The notes: a model not told the origin generated them from the sequence alone. A stretch of DNA of 64,000 nt from Spartobacteria bacterium LR76 (GCA_003054655.1 QAYZ01000011.1:124001-188000), one strand, 5' to 3'. Shown: positions 16,810-27,200, numbered from the stretch's first letter. Made by a program: numbers and translations.

Positions 16810-17943
16810 TTACGCCCGGATGAAGCGCCCGCTCAGCGCGACGGCGATGAGGAGCAGCGTGATGAGGGCGAAGGCGACGGAAAGCGAGGAAAGGTGCGAG
16901 ATGAACCCGATCGCCGCCGGGCCGGCCAGGATGCCTGCGTACCCCAGCGTCGTGATGGCGGGAATGGCGACATTTTCCGGCATGATTTTTTGCCGTCCCG
17001 CGGCGGAGAACATGACGGGCACGATGTTGGAGCAGCCGATGCCGACGAGGGCATAGCCGACCAGCGCGGTGGGCCAGTACGGGTAAAGCGTGACCCCGAT
17101 GCCGAGGGCGGCGCAGATGCCGCCGAGGAGGACGACCTTGGGGCCGCCGAGGCGGTGAACGATGCCGTCCCCGGTCAGCCGTCCGAGAGTCATGGTGCAG
17201 GCAAAAGCGGCATAGCCAAGCCCGGCCTGCGCAGGGGTCATGCCGTGGTGGGAGATGAGAAACACGGCGCTCCAGTCGAGCATCGAGCCCTCTGTGAGGA
17301 AGACGATGAAGCAGACGATGCCGATCAGGAGCACGATGCCATGCGGCACAGCGAAGAGCGGCCCGTCGCTGCTGCTGCCGTAGGGAAGCAGGGTGCGCAC
17401 CGAGGCGATGATCGCGAGGGCGATGAGGATCAGCACCACCACGACGGCGAGCAGCGGACTCACGCCCAGCCCGAGCAGCATGGTCACGCCCGCCGCTCCG
17501 GCGATGCCGCCGAGGCTGAACATGCCATGAAAGCCCGACATCATGGTTTTCCCGCTGGCCCGCTCCACGATCACGGCCTGCACGTTCATGCTCACGTCGA
17601 GCGAACCCACCCCCGCGCCGAAGGCGAGCAGGCTGATCATCAGGCCGGGAAGGCTGGAGAGCGTGGCGAGAAAGGGCAGCGCCACGGCGAGCAGGATGCT
17701 CGACGCGGTGATGACCACGCGGCAGCCGAGCTTCGCCGAGAGCGCACCCGCCAGCGGCATGGCCACGATGGACCCGGCCCCGAGGCAAAGCAGGAGGAGG
17801 CCGAGCATTCCGTCGTCGATCTGCGCCCGGGCCTTGGCAAAGGGCACCAGCGGAGCCCATGCCGCCATGCCGATACCCGCGATGAAGAAGACAATGCGGG
17901 TGGAAATCTGCTCGGCGCGGCCAGGTGTCGGTTGCGAAGTCAT
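16810..17943 (-). CDS. MFS transporter, YbjJ-like
   Basis: The protein has 377 residues with about 12 membrane segments. I start it at ATG 17943 (MTSQPTPGRAEQI) because the longer open frame upstream is Arg/Ser-rich and antisense-like. Characteristic sequence: VFFIAGIGMAAWAPLVPFAKAR in helix 1, MLGLLLLCLGAGSIVAMPLAG, SLDVSMNVQAVIVER and SGFHGMFSLGGIAGAAG. These resemble the YbjJ/FucP-like branch of MFS proteins, whose substrates are largely unknown (sugars or drugs). It may form a unit with the protein phosphatase gene 73 bases upstream. Confidence 0.85.
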   Translation of the reverse strand: MTSQPTPGRAEQISTRIVFFIAGIGMAAWAPLVPFAKARAQIDDGMLGLLLLCLGAGSIVAMPLAGALSAKLGCRVVITASSILLAVALPFLATLSSLPGLMISLLAFGAGVGSLDVSMNVQAVIVERASGKTMMSGFHGMFSLGGIAGAAGVTMLLGLGVSPLLAVVVVLILIALAIIASVRTLLPYGSSSDGPLFAVPHGIVLLIGIVCFIVFLTEGSMLDWSAVFLISHHGMTPAQAGLGYAAFACTMTLGRLTGDGIVHRLGGPKVVLLGGICAALGIGVTLYPYWPTALVGYALVGIGCSNIVPVMFSAAGRQKIMPENVAIPAITTLGYAGILAGPAAIGFISHLSSLSVAFALITLLLIAVALSGRFIRA

Positions 17944-18016
17944 CAGGAGAAAGGCGTTCGGTGAAACGGTGAAGCCCGCAAGGTAGCTGCGAACTCCCGC
18001 GTGGCCAGCGGGATGT

Positions 18017-18529
18017 TTATTTTTTGCAGGCCCGGGCCATCGCGCCGCGCCGGTCGAGCAGGTCGTCGGCGAGGCTGATGATGAGCTCGTTGGGCATGGC
18101 CTGCGGGCGGCTCTCCCGCATGGTCGAGAGGCACTTCTTTTCCTCGCCGGGCTCGGTGAGCGAACACAGCAGCGAATACGCCACAGCCGTCGAGCGCGAA
18201 ACGCCCGCCCAACAGTGGACGAGGAGATTGTCCGCGTCGGTGATGCCCCGGCCAAACTCCAGGATTTCCGCGATCTTTTCCGCCGTCGGCAACACCTGCT
18301 CGTCGGTCGGTGCGGAGATGTCGTGCATGTAGGTGAAGTGTGCTTTCGCCTCCGGGGCCAGCTTGCCGCGCAATTTCTCGATGTGACTGCCCCGATCCAT
18401 CCAGACCGGGTCCCAGATCGAGATCACGTGGCTGAAGTTCGACAATTCCAGCGCGTCCAGCTCGTGGACGCCGCAGATCGTCAGCTTCGGAAACCGCTCT
18501 GTCACCATACCTCTCGTCACTTGGGACAT
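18017..18529 (-). CDS. Dual-specificity/tyrosine-type protein phosphatase
   Basis: The protein has about 170 residues. The active-site P-loop is complete: LLVHCWAGVSRSTAVAYSLL, with the CX5R nucleophile Cys and Arg. A candidate general-acid Asp lies upstream in YMHDISAPTDEQ, and FSHVISIWDP forms the early strand. These features fit small cysteine-dependent phosphatases acting on phosphotyrosine, phosphoserine/threonine or phosphoinositides. The start is chosen at ATG 18529 (MSQVTRGMVTER); ATG 18508 is an alternative. It is transcribed after the Rrf2 regulator gene on the same strand, but a hairpin lies between them, so membership of the nitrosative-stress operon is uncertain. Confidence 0.82.
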   Translation of the reverse strand: MSQVTRGMVTERFPKLTICGVHELDALELSNFSHVISIWDPVWMDRGSHIEKLRGKLAPEAKAHFTYMHDISAPTDEQVLPTAEKIAEILEFGRGITDADNLLVHCWAGVSRSTAVAYSLLCSLTEPGEEKKCLSTMRESRPQAMPNELIISLADDLLDRRGAMARACKK

Positions 18530-18580
18530 AGCATGTCCGATGCCGTCACGGGCAGGCAATCCCAACCCGTGTTTTGCCTC

Positions 18581-18596
18581 ATTCCCCGAGGGGAAT
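18581..18596 (-). terminator. Hairpin downstream of the Rrf2 gene, possible terminator
   Basis: ATTCCCC (18581-18587) pairs perfectly with GGGGAAT (18590-18596) just past the stop of the Rrf2 gene. There is no clear U-tract, so termination is only a possibility. Confidence 0.35.
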
Positions 18597-18604
18597 CCGG
18601 CGCG

Positions 18605-19012
18605 TTACGCGTTCTCCTTTTGAAAAATTGCCAGCGTGGTCGTCTCCATGAACCGGCGGTTGTTCTCCACCATCTCGACGATGGTATTGTGCAGCGGGCA
18701 GGGTTCGCCCTTGCCGCACCAGTCGGGGCCGAAGGGACAGCGGGAAGGTTCATCGGTCTGCTCAAAGAGCGCGACGATGTCAAAGAGGCAGATCTCGCTG
18801 GCAGGCCGCGCCAGCGTGTAGCCACCACCCGGGCCGGGCTGGCCGTTGACCAGGCCGGCGGCGGCGAGCTGGGTGAGGAGCTTGGCCGTGAGGGCGAGGG
18901 AGATGCCCCGCGCCTTGGCGATTTCGCCCGAGCCTGCCCGCCGCGTGGGGTCCGCCGCGAGGTAACTCATGACGGCGATGCCGTTCGCGGCGGTTTTCCC
19001 ATAGATGAACAT
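18605..19012 (-). CDS. Rrf2-family iron-sulfur transcriptional regulator, NsrR-like
   Basis: The protein has 135 residues. It has an N-terminal winged helix (IAVMSYLAADPTRRAGSGEIAKARGISLALTAKLLTQLAAAGLVNGQPGPGGGYTLAR, with the GPGGGY wing). It also has three cysteines at 92, 99 and 105 (CPFGPDWCGKGEPC). That spacing matches the cluster ligands of NsrR/IscR-type regulators. NsrR loses DNA binding when nitric oxide attacks its cluster. The neighbours fit this: it begins 4 bases after the stop of the hybrid-cluster protein gene, which follows the RIC repair gene. It probably autoregulates the operon through the palindrome at 21468-21493. Confidence 0.88.
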   Translation of the reverse strand: MFIYGKTAANGIAVMSYLAADPTRRAGSGEIAKARGISLALTAKLLTQLAAAGLVNGQPGPGGGYTLARPASEICLFDIVALFEQTDEPSRCPFGPDWCGKGEPCPLHNTIVEMVENNRRFMETTTLAIFQKENA

Positions 19013-19016
19013 CCGG

Positions 19017-20669
19017 TCAGGCTGCCATACCGGTCATCATTTCGTCGATATCCTCTTCCGGGGTGCCGATCGTCTTGATGTCAAAGGTCTCGACCAGGAA
19101 CTTCGCGACATTGGGCGAGAGGAAGGCCGGGAGCGAGGGCCCGAGCCGGATGCCCTTGACCCCGAGGTGAAGCAGGGCGAGGAGCACGCAGACGGCCTTT
19201 TGCTCGTACCACGCGATGTCGTAGGAGATCGGGAGGTCGTTGATGTCCGCGAGGCCGAGGACTTCCTTGAGCTTGAGCGCGATCATGACGAGAGAGTACG
19301 AGTCGTTGCACTGCCCGGCGTCGAGTACGCGCGGGATGCCGCCGATATTTCCGAGGTCGAGCTTGTTGTAGCGGAACTTCGCACATCCGGCGGTGAGGAT
19401 CACGGCGCTCTGCGGCAGCTTCTGCGCGACCTCCGTGTAATAGCTGCGTCCGCTGTGGCGGCCATCGCAGCCCGCGAGGACGACGAAGCGCTCGATGGCT
19501 CGGGAGTTCACCGCGTCGAGGACCTTGTCGGCGAGGGAGAGCACCTGATTGTGGGCAAAGCCGCCGACGATCGTGCCGGTCTCCAGCTCGCGCGGAGGGG
19601 CGCAGGTCTTCGCCTGGGCAATGATCGCGGAGAAGTCCTTCGCTCCGCCGCGCGATGCGACGGGAATGTGCTTCGCGCCGGGATAACCCACCGCGCCCGT
19701 GGTGTAGAGCCGGTCGAGGTAGGTATTCTGGCTGCGCAGCGGGACGAGGCAATTCGTGGTCAGGAGGACGGGGCCGTTGAAGGCCTCAAACTCCGCAGTC
19801 TGCTGCCACCACGCGCCGCCGTAGTTGCCGACGAAGTGCGGGTATTTCTTGAAGGCGGGATAGTAGTGCGCGGGCAGCATCTCGCCATGCGTGTAGATGT
19901 CGACTCCGGCGTCCTTGCTCTGCTCCAGCAGCTCGCCGATGTCCTTGAGGTCATGCCCGCTGATGAGGATGCCGGGCCGTTTTCCGACACCGATATTTAC
20001 CTGCGTGATCTCGGGATGGCCGAAGGTCGAGGTATTGGCATTGTCGAGGAGCGCCATGGCGGTGACGGAAACCGCGCCTGCCTTCATCACCAGCGCGATG
20101 AGCTGATCCATGCCGATCGAGCGCGTGGTGGCTTCGAGGCCCTCGTAGAAAAAGTCGTCGACCTCCGCGCTGCGGTAGCCGAGCGCGCCCGCGTGCTTTG
20201 CGTAGGCCGCGATGCCCTTGATGCCGGTGATGAGGAGTTCGCGCAGGGAGCGGATGTCCTCATCGGGCTCGGCGAGGATGCCGACAATCTGCGCCTTGCG
20301 GGCGAAGTGCGTCGCGTCGCCGCGCCAGGTCGCGCAATCCGGCAGATCCCCGGTATCGACTCCGCCAGCGGCCCGCCATTGGGTATCGAGCTGGTCGAGA
20401 CGACGCTGGCCGTCCTCGATGCGGGCGACGAACCAGGCGTCATCCCAGTTGGCATTCGTGATGGTCGAGAAAAGGCTCTCGATGACAAAGTCCGTGTGCG
20501 CGCTTTCCCTCTGGCCGAGGTCGGCGACGCGCTGCACGTAAACCGCTATGCCCTTGAGCGTGTAGACCAGCAGGTCTTGCAGGGCGGCGGTGGTTTCGGG
20601 TTTTCCGCAGACACCTTTGATGGTGCAGCCGGAGTTATTGGCGGATTCCTGGCACTGGTAGCAGAACAT
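19017..20669 (-). CDS. hcp: Hybrid-cluster protein (class I), NO/hydroxylamine reductase
   Basis: The protein has 550 residues, the usual length for Hcp. The N-terminal cysteines at 3, 6, 15 and 21 have the C-x2-C-x8-C-x5-C spacing of class I enzymes, which hold a [4Fe-4S] cluster; class II enzymes differ. Hybrid-cluster ligands are visible in [60 protein letters not shown] and [10 protein letters not shown]. The start is ATG 20669 (MFCYQCQES); the open frame extends upstream but without family similarity. Hcp reduces nitric oxide to nitrous oxide and was first described as a hydroxylamine reductase. It is the middle gene of the ric-hcp-rrf2 operon. No Hcr reductase gene is nearby, as expected for class I. 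Confidence 0.96.
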   Translation of the reverse strand: MFCYQCQESANNSGCTIKGVCGKPETTAALQDLLVYTLKGIAVYVQRVADLGQRESAHTDFVIESLFSTITNANWDDAWFVARIEDGQRRLDQLDTQWRAAGGVDTGDLPDCATWRGDATHFARKAQIVGILAEPDEDIRSLRELLITGIKGIAAYAKHAGALGYRSAEVDDFFYEGLEATTRSIGMDQLIALVMKAGAVSVTAMALLDNANTSTFGHPEITQVNIGVGKRPGILISGHDLKDIGELLEQSKDAGVDIYTHGEMLPAHYYPAFKKYPHFVGNYGGAWWQQTAEFEAFNGPVLLTTNCLVPLRSQNTYLDRLYTTGAVGYPGAKHIPVASRGGAKDFSAIIAQAKTCAPPRELETGTIVGGFAHNQVLSLADKVLDAVNSRAIERFVVLAGCDGRHSGRSYYTEVAQKLPQSAVILTAGCAKFRYNKLDLGNIGGIPRVLDAGQCNDSYSLVMIALKLKEVLGLADINDLPISYDIAWYEQKAVCVLLALLHLGVKGIRLGPSLPAFLSPNVAKFLVETFDIKTIGTPEEDIDEMMTGMAA

Positions 20670-20701
20670 GGCGGTTTTTCGGAGTATGGGGTGGTTATTG
20701 A

Positions 20702-21436
20702 CTACGCCCGGGCGGTCATCGCGAGGGCGGCGGGGAAGAGAACGTGATTCTCGAGGTGAATGTGGCGATGCAGGTCGGTCTCCAGTTCCTCCAGGCCGGA
20801 GAACAGCGCGCGCCACGTATTGCAGGCCTCGGCGGGCGGCGTGTAGTCGTGGGTCAGCGTCCGGAGCCGGGCCAGAGCATCGCCTGCGTCGTCATGCTCC
20901 TCGATCATCTGCGCGACCGGGCCGTCGAGCGTCCACTCCGTCGCGCCACTGTCGTCGGCGGCCTTGATGGCGGGGAAAAGTATCTCCTCCTCCTTGCGCA
21001 GGTGGCTGTCGAGTTCGACGAAGAGCTGCTCAAAGACCGCGAAGACCTCCGCGACGGAAGGCGTGTGGCCGCCATGCACCTTCGCCACCCGTGCCGCCAT
21101 GGCGTGGAGGCGGGGAAGTTCCCGGCGGAGATAATCGTGATGCGTCTCGACGATGTAGGCCGCGAGTGCGGCGGGCGGAAGTTCCGCCGGGTTTTGCTCC
21201 GGAGCGGGACGTCCGGCGGATTCCGCCGCCAGATCGGCCAGCACCCCGTCGAGCGCGATGCCGCGCTGCTCGCAACTGGCGCGCAGGGTTTGCCCGCCCT
21301 TGCAGCAGAAGTCGATGCCCAGCGCCTGAAAGATGCGCGAACGTCCCGGCCGCTCCGCCACCAGCGAGCCCACGGTGCGCTCGGGCAGGGGAGTTTCGGG
21401 AGATTCGGTCGGGAAGGAATGGTGATGCGCACTCAT
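20702..21436 (-). CDS. ric: Iron-sulfur cluster repair di-iron protein (RIC; YtfE/ScdA family)
   Basis: The protein has 244 residues. Residues of about 20-75 are the DUF542/ScdA N-terminal domain with the hallmark [16 protein letters not shown]. Residues of about 95-235 are a hemerythrin-like four-helix bundle with the metal-binding His/Glu residues in [42 protein letters not shown] and [17 protein letters not shown] proteins repair iron-sulfur clusters damaged by nitric oxide or peroxide. It is the first gene of the operon, and an 11-bp palindrome lies just upstream. Confidence 0.94.
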   Translation of the reverse strand: MSAHHHSFPTESPETPLPERTVGSLVAERPGRSRIFQALGIDFCCKGGQTLRASCEQRGIALDGVLADLAAESAGRPAPEQNPAELPPAALAAYIVETHHDYLRRELPRLHAMAARVAKVHGGHTPSVAEVFAVFEQLFVELDSHLRKEEEILFPAIKAADDSGATEWTLDGPVAQMIEEHDDAGDALARLRTLTHDYTPPAEACNTWRALFSGLEELETDLHRHIHLENHVLFPAALAMTARA

Positions 21437-21467
21437 GATGGGAGCACTTCAGCGCAACCTCCGGGAT

Positions 21468-21493
21468 AAATAAAGATAAAAGTATCTTTATTT
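21468..21493 (-). promoter_or_regulatory. Palindromic operator of the ric-hcp-rrf2 operon
   Basis: AAATAAAGATA (21468-21478) is exactly complementary to TATCTTTATTT (21483-21493) across the 4-base spacer AAAG, about 30-55 bases upstream of the ric start. The inner half-sites AAGATA/TATCTT resemble the AAGATG-type half-sites of NsrR. The third gene of the operon encodes an NsrR-like regulator, so autoregulation by release on nitric oxide is the natural reading. Confidence 0.7.
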
Positions 21494-21534
21494 CATTAAT
21501 GGAGGGTTGAGCGGGCGGAAAATGAGCAAAAGAA

Positions 21535-21562
21535 AGCCGCCTTTCCGTGGGAAAAGGCGGCT
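21535..21562 (-). terminator. Rho-independent terminator downstream of the yhcH-type gene
   Basis: AGCCGCCTTT (21535-21544) pairs perfectly with AAAGGCGGCT (21553-21562) across an 8-base loop. On the minus strand the stem is followed by TTTCTTTTGC, a U-rich tail. It ends the transcript of the MFS and YhcH-type genes. Confidence 0.8.
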
Positions 21563-21592
21563 GAAAGAGCGGGGAGAGGCGACGCTTTCTCG

Positions 21593-22051
21593 TCAGGCTT
21601 CGAGCTTGAGGACGACCTTGCGGACGGACTCCGGCTGGCCTGCGACGACGTGGCAGCTCGGCAGGTGGGCCTCGTCCTGCCAGAGGACCATGAATTTCCC
21701 GGCGGAGAGGATCACGGATTCCGCATCGGGGATGACGTGGTACTTCGTCACGTCCTTGGCTTCGTTAAAAGGCACGTCGACCGTGAGCGTGTTTACCGGG
21801 GTGAAATACAGCGTCTCGCGGCCGGAGATGATGTATTGAATGTCGACGTAGCGGCGGTGGTTCTCGAAGAACCGGGTGGCCGGATCGTGCGTCTCGTAGG
21901 ACTGCACGATGGCGACGAGGCGCTCGCCGTCGAGCTCGATGCGTTCATCGGGGGCGTCGGGCGGGAGGCTTTGGAGAAAATCGAAGCCCAGTTTCCAAAG
22001 CGGCCCGAGGTGATGGTAGCGGTGAGCCTGGGAGAGAAAATCGAGGATCAT
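21593..22051 (-). CDS. YhcH/YjgK/YiaL (DUF386) family protein
   Basis: The protein has 152 residues with a single cupin-like DUF386 domain, including the metal-site pattern FFENHRRYVDIQYIISGRE and the later LSAGKFMVLWQDEAHLPSC. Relatives include EbgC and NanQ, which help anomerise or open sugar intermediates. It follows the MFS symporter gene with a 60-base gap and ends at a strong terminator, so it is probably the last gene of a sugar uptake unit in the pectin locus. Confidence 0.88.
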   Translation of the reverse strand: MILDFLSQAHRYHHLGPLWKLGFDFLQSLPPDAPDERIELDGERLVAIVQSYETHDPATRFFENHRRYVDIQYIISGRETLYFTPVNTLTVDVPFNEAKDVTKYHVIPDAESVILSAGKFMVLWQDEAHLPSCHVVAGQPESVRKVVLKLEA

Positions 22052-22111
22052 GGGAGGAGATGGGTGTCTGCCGGGAGCGATCTTTCACCCCCGGCGCGAA
22101 CGGCTCAGGAG

Positions 22112-23509
22112 TTAGCGGGTCGGGAGTGGGGGTACGTAATTGTCGTGGCCGCCGTGCTTCTGCCAGCCGCGGAGGACGAGAACCATCGGGACCAGTGCAA
22201 CCGCCGAGATGCCGACGGTCCAGAGGAAGGCGACGCGGTAGTTGCTGCCCGTCGCATCCATGAGCATGCCGATCAGCAAGTTGCCGATGATGAGCGCGCC
22301 GCAGCCGAAGACATTCAGACCGCTGGAGAACTGGCCGAAAAACTCGGCGGGGAACAACTTCATCGAGGTCGCCCGCTGGGCCAGATTCCAGGCCATGGTG
22401 GGCAGGGAGAAGGCGATGGAGTAAACCAGAAAACCGGTCGCGCTCCCGATAAAGAAGAAGGCCAGTATCGCTCCCACGACGATGATCGCGATCGCGCCGA
22501 TGGCGACATGGATCGGCGAAAATCGGTCGCAGAGCCAGCCGAGTGGATAGTAGAAAACGAGCGAGATCAACGCAGTCATCGCGAAGACATGGCCCATCTC
22601 GCCCATCTGAAGCTGGAGGGTGTTGCTGGCAAAGAGCGTGATGAAGTTGCCCGCACAGTTGAGCGAGGCGGTGACGAGCAGGTAGGCGAGGAAGAAGTTG
22701 CGATAAAGCGGGATCTGGAGGCACTCGCGGAAGTAAACCACAAAGGTTTTGAAGAAGCCCGTGCGCTCGGCTTCCGGCTGCGGCGGCGGATAGGTGCCTT
22801 CCTTGACCTTCCAGCACATGAGCAGGAAGAGGATCGTGTAGGCAATACCGACGCCGATGAAGATCTCGTGACGATGGGTCATGAGATGAGGAAATACGAA
22901 GAACAGGAAGATGGCGCTGCTCAGCGTGCCGATGATGCTGAACCACGCGAGGAAACGCGACATGACCTGCAGCGGCACGACGTCGCGGATGAGCCAGTTG
23001 TAGGCGTTCACCAGCACCATGTTGAGAAAGTGGAAGGTGACGACAAAGAGGCACATCAGCCAGATGACGATATTGGCCTCCGTGAAGGCGGGAGGGAGCG
23101 ACTGGTGGAAGGTGTCGCTGATCCATTTGCCCAGGTCGGGAGCGAAACCGACAGCGACGACAGTAGCGGCGGTCAGGGGTGTGGCGACGATGAGCAGCGG
23201 GATGCGTCGGCCCAACGAGGTGCGCAGGTTGTCGCACCAGCGGCTGATCGAGGGCAGGAAGAGCACGTTGACCAGACCGGCGAAGCTGCCGGTCATGATA
23301 CCGATCATCGTGTCGGAGGCATTGAGATGCTTCACGAAGATCGGCAGGAAGCGACCGAAGACGGTTTCGAAGAAGTAAAAGGCGAAATCTCCCCACAGGA
23401 GCCAGAGGGAAAGAACGACCAGGCTTTTCTTGGAGTAGACGAGGGAACCGGCGGTATAGACGCCGGGCGGAGTGCCGGGCTGGGGAGGATTAATCAGGGT
23501 AGGGTTCAT
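22112..23509 (-). CDS. MFS sugar transporter (glycoside-cation symporter type)
   Basis: The protein has 465 residues with about 12 membrane helices. The pattern resembles SLC45/GPH-like symporters: LWLLWGDFAFYFFETVFGRFLPIFV in helix 1, IGIMTGSFAGLVNVLFLPSISRWCDNLRTSLGRRIPLL with the conserved cytoplasmic loop, NAYNWLIRDVVPLQVMSRFLAWF and the C-terminal ALIIGNLLIGMLMDATGSNYR. The large central loop carries FFKTFVVYFRECLQIPLYRNFFLA. In this locus the likely substrate is a rhamnogalacturonan breakdown product. A LacI-like imperfect palindrome lies about 50 bases upstream of its start. Confidence 0.86.
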   Translation of the reverse strand: MNPTLINPPQPGTPPGVYTAGSLVYSKKSLVVLSLWLLWGDFAFYFFETVFGRFLPIFVKHLNASDTMIGIMTGSFAGLVNVLFLPSISRWCDNLRTSLGRRIPLLIVATPLTAATVVAVGFAPDLGKWISDTFHQSLPPAFTEANIVIWLMCLFVVTFHFLNMVLVNAYNWLIRDVVPLQVMSRFLAWFSIIGTLSSAIFLFFVFPHLMTHRHEIFIGVGIAYTILFLLMCWKVKEGTYPPPQPEAERTGFFKTFVVYFRECLQIPLYRNFFLAYLLVTASLNCAGNFITLFASNTLQLQMGEMGHVFAMTALISLVFYYPLGWLCDRFSPIHVAIGAIAIIVVGAILAFFFIGSATGFLVYSIAFSLPTMAWNLAQRATSMKLFPAEFFGQFSSGLNVFGCGALIIGNLLIGMLMDATGSNYRVAFLWTVGISAVALVPMVLVLRGWQKHGGHDNYVPPLPTR

Positions 23510-23560
23510 TCGGGACGTTTCTGATGACGGCCCGCAGGGCGAGGCCGAAATGAACTCTTA

Positions 23561-23574
23561 CCAATACGTGTTGG
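23561..23574 (-). promoter_or_regulatory. Imperfect palindrome, possible LacI-type operator
   Basis: CCAATACGTGTTGG is a near-palindrome with central CG (12 of 14 positions symmetric), the general form of LacI-family operators. It lies between the pseudopilin gene and the MFS gene. Its sequence differs from the TACCG motif found elsewhere in the locus. Confidence 0.35.
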
Positions 23575-23586
23575 CGTCTAGGTCCG

Positions 23587-24270
23587 TCAATTCAGGACGG
23601 TTGACGCCGGGACGGACTCGATGTGGTAGTCGAAGAACAGGACGTTGCGCACATTGCCATGGACAGGCTTGGGAGCCTGCTCCGGTATGTTCACGGTTGA
23701 GGCGTTGATTTGGTCAAAGTCCTGGATCATCCACTGTTTTGTGGCCTTGAAGCCTGGAATTTGCTGGATGACCTGCATGCGCATCGGCAGGCCGTCCGGC
23801 TGCCCCTTGCCAAAAGGGCTGTAGACACCGAGAGGGCTGGATTCATTGACGAAGCCTTTGAGCCGCGAGGGGTTCCAGTAGCACTTGCCCTGCGACATCT
23901 GCATGACGGTTTTCCACGCGGGGCACATGAGGGCTGGGGCGTCGCGGGTGATGGTGTCCGCAGGCGGGAGATCCCAGTACGGGGCCAGGAATGCGCCGAG
24001 GTCGTTGTTTTTGATCCGGTAGGTGGTCCGGATGCTGTTATCGCACTGGCCGGGGAGCGTGCCCTGGTTGTCGCCGGCGTATTGGGCGATGGCGATGCCG
24101 ATGGCCTTGAGATTTCCCACGCATTTTGCGCGATTGGCCAGGCCGACAGACTGCTTGTACCCCCCGAGCACGAGGGCGGAGAGGATGCCGATGATCGCGA
24201 CGGCGATGAGGAGTTCGACCATGGTAAACGCAGCACGGTTGCGCCGCGATGGGTTGCGGGGAGCGTTCAT
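23587..24270 (-). CDS. Prepilin-type secreted protein (type II pseudopilin-like)
   Basis: The protein has 227 residues. A type IV prepilin signal is evident: RNRAAFTMVELLIAVAIIGILSALVL, with cleavage expected before Phe and Glu5 present. The mature part has CVGNLKAIGIAIAQYAGDNQGTLPGQCDN and the late FFDYHIESVPASTVLN, typical of the abundant pseudopilin-like proteins (DUF1559-like or G-H-X9-DG type) in Planctomycetes and Verrucomicrobia. Their function is unknown; surface display or substrate capture has been proposed. The start overlaps the stop of the PL26-like gene by 4 bases, so the two are translationally coupled. Confidence 0.85.
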   Translation of the reverse strand: MNAPRNPSRRNRAAFTMVELLIAVAIIGILSALVLGGYKQSVGLANRAKCVGNLKAIGIAIAQYAGDNQGTLPGQCDNSIRTTYRIKNNDLGAFLAPYWDLPPADTITRDAPALMCPAWKTVMQMSQGKCYWNPSRLKGFVNESSPLGVYSPFGKGQPDGLPMRMQVIQQIPGFKATKQWMIQDFDQINASTVNIPEQAPKPVHGNVRNVLFFDYHIESVPASTVLN

Positions 24271-27200
24271 GGGGTGGCGGGGGTGGCTTCGGGGTTGAAC
24301 CAGTTTTCCGGGTTGGGAGCCAGATACGGGGGGACGCCCTGAATGTCGCAGATGATATCACCTGCGGCCCAGAGAGCGAGCTCCCAAATGGCGTTGGTTT
24401 GAGATTGGTCGGGCGCGTAACTCAATGGCCCGGGCGAATATTGCGGCAGCGTTCCTCCGATCATGGGATCGGCTCCGGCATTGGACCCTCGCAGGAAGGC
24501 GCGCACCCGGCCATCCGGGGAGATCAGCGCGCAGCCATACTCGCCCTGGTGGATGCCGGACACGGAGACCGAGATCGACGACGTTCCCGCCGGGACAAAG
24601 AAGGAGAGCCGCCGCTGGCCGATGCCTGCAAGGTGCAGCTTTGAGCGGGCGTCGAGCACGGTGCGGATGTTGTCCCCGGCGATCCGCCAGGCCCCGGTGA
24701 TGGAATCCTGCATGCGGAGGCGGAAGACATCGCCTGCCTTGCCGCTGATCTCCAAGGGGATATCGAGCTTCTCATTGGGTGAAAACTCCCGTTCAAAGAC
24801 GGTGACGCCTGACGCATTGCTCACCGTGAGGTGGCTCTTTTGCGCATCGGTCCGGGCCGATCCATAGGGCTTGCGGATGACGGTGGGGCGTGCGGCGTCC
24901 GTGGTGAGAGAGATGGCTGCTGACTGATCCCTCGGACCTCGCTGCCACAGATCCCCGGAGGAAGGAAAGTCGCGAATGATCTCGTCGCGGAGGCGGGTCT
25001 CGGCCTTGCTCAGGAGGAGCGGCGCTGCATCCGGATCGTTTTTTGCATAGAAGCGGGCCATCCGGGCAAGCGTGTCGGGGGTGAAGTTCATCTGCTCGGC
25101 GAGCTCCTTGCCGAAGCCCTCGCGGTCGATGAAGGCAAAGTCGCGAACCATCGACTTCAGCACCATGTCCATGTCGGCGCGATGGCCCGCCTTTTCCGCG
25201 ACGTAGGCGATGGCGTTCACGACGAGCGGATTGAGATGAGCGGGATAAAAGGGCGAGGTCGGCCTGCCCTCGGTATCGGCTGAATAAGGCCACGAGGCGC
25301 GCGGGGCATCCCAGGCTTTTCGCAGCCAGGCGGTGCTGGCCTCGAGGGATTTCCAGATCGCTTCGTCGCCGGATTGTTCCTGGTATTCCGCGAGTGCGGT
25401 CAGGAGGATGCCGATGAGGAACGGGCAGTTGCCGACGCGCTGGAGCGGGTCGTGATCGGGAGGGAGCTTGTGCGCCCACGCTCCGCCGAGATCGAGCGTC
25501 TGCGACTTGGCCGCGACCGCTGCGATCTGGCCTGCGGCCTTGAGGTAATCGGGGTCGGGGCGGAGTCTATACAAGCCCATGAGCGCCTTGATCGACCAGC
25601 CGGCCGAGCGTTCATGGGTGCCGAGGGATTTGAAGGACGGGGCGATGGCCCAGGTGAGGTGCTCGCCGAGTTCCAGCGTCGCCTCGGCCACGCGAGGGTC
25701 TCCGGTCAGGCACCAGGCGTCGGCCATGCCGTCGGCCCAGGTGTGGCCGTTGGTGCCATCGGTATGCTCGTCGTAAGCGTGGCTCCAGGTCGCCTGCTTC
25801 GGGCGGTTGGGGCCTTCCCATACGCCGGTGTGTCCGATCGAGTGCTGGTGATTTGCGCCTAGGTAGCGGGGATCGGGGTAGGCGTGAACGATGTCGACAT
25901 CGGCCTGGTGGCGCGCGGCGCGCAGGGCGAGTCGGAAGTAATCGGTATTGCCTGTCCTGGCGAACTGCTGGAAGAAGCAATGCGCCAGGTCGTATTCGTT
26001 ATTACCCCAGTTGCGCTTCCGTTCGCCGAACCAGTCGCCGTAGTTGAAGAAGCCGTACTCGCGCTGGGCGCGGGCGAGGTCCATGTGCTGCTCGTAACTA
26101 CGGGAGACGAATTCATCCCAAAGCTCAAACTGTACGCCTTCCGGAGCCGGGATGTTGCCAAGCGCGCGGGTCGATGCATACCAACTTGCCGGGACGATCG
26201 CCACCAGCGGCGACTGGATTTCCGCGAGCAGCTCCTTGCGGGGAATCTTGCCGGAAAGGTCGATGGCGAGCCGCTCGGTCGTCGACATGCCCCACTTGAA
26301 CCGGTAGTTGCCGGAGACGAAGGGAAACTTCAGGTGATACGGCAGGTCGTCGCCGAAGGTCGGGCCGGGCAGTTTGGGGAGCAGTCCGATACGGATGCGA
26401 TTTTTGCCTGCGGAGAATCCCTTGGGCCAGCGCTGCCAGAAGTCGAGGACCGCGATTCCGATGCCGGAGGTCTCGGTGGCGATGGACCAGCCTCCCGAGG
26501 TTCTGCCGCCGGGCTTGGTCTGGCCGTCGATGGTCCAGGTGCTTTCGAGATCGCTGGATTGAAAGACTGACAGCTCGCGCCCCGAGGCGAGGCGGCTGCC
26601 CTTGTCTTCCGGTGTGGGGAAGTTGGCGAGCACCTGGGTGACGGGTTCCGGTGCCACGAGGTTCAGGTCCAGCGAGGCAATGTCGGTGAACTCATGGGAG
26701 AGATCGTCATTGATATGAGTATGCGCGACCTCCACCACAGGGGAGGCCCGGCGGAAGCTCAGCCGGGTCGTGTAGCGCATGAGCGACTGGCCGGAGCCAT
26801 CGCCGTAGCGCCCGTCCACGCGGATCGTGATTCGCTCGGGGCCGGACTCCTCCACGGCGACCGACTCGGGGGGAAGCGCCGAGGTGGAATAGGCCGTGCC
26901 GTCGATCGCGGTGAGCGTGATGCCGTTGGCGTCGCTCTGCCAGGCAGGCTCTGCCTTGTCCGATGCGCCAACCGCTTTTGCGATCAGGTTGAACCGGGTC
27001 TTGTCGATGGTGACCGTCACCGCCCCGGTCGAGACCTGGAGGGTTTTGTCATCCTGGGTCAGCGTGAGCGGGTTGTCCTTGGGTTGTGCGGGGGCTTTTT
27101 TTGCGAAGCTGACATAGCCTGTCACCGCTTCCTTTGCTTCGACCTTCACGCGGCTCTCGATAAGCAGCCAGCGGATGCTGCCATCGGGCCAGCGCGAGGT

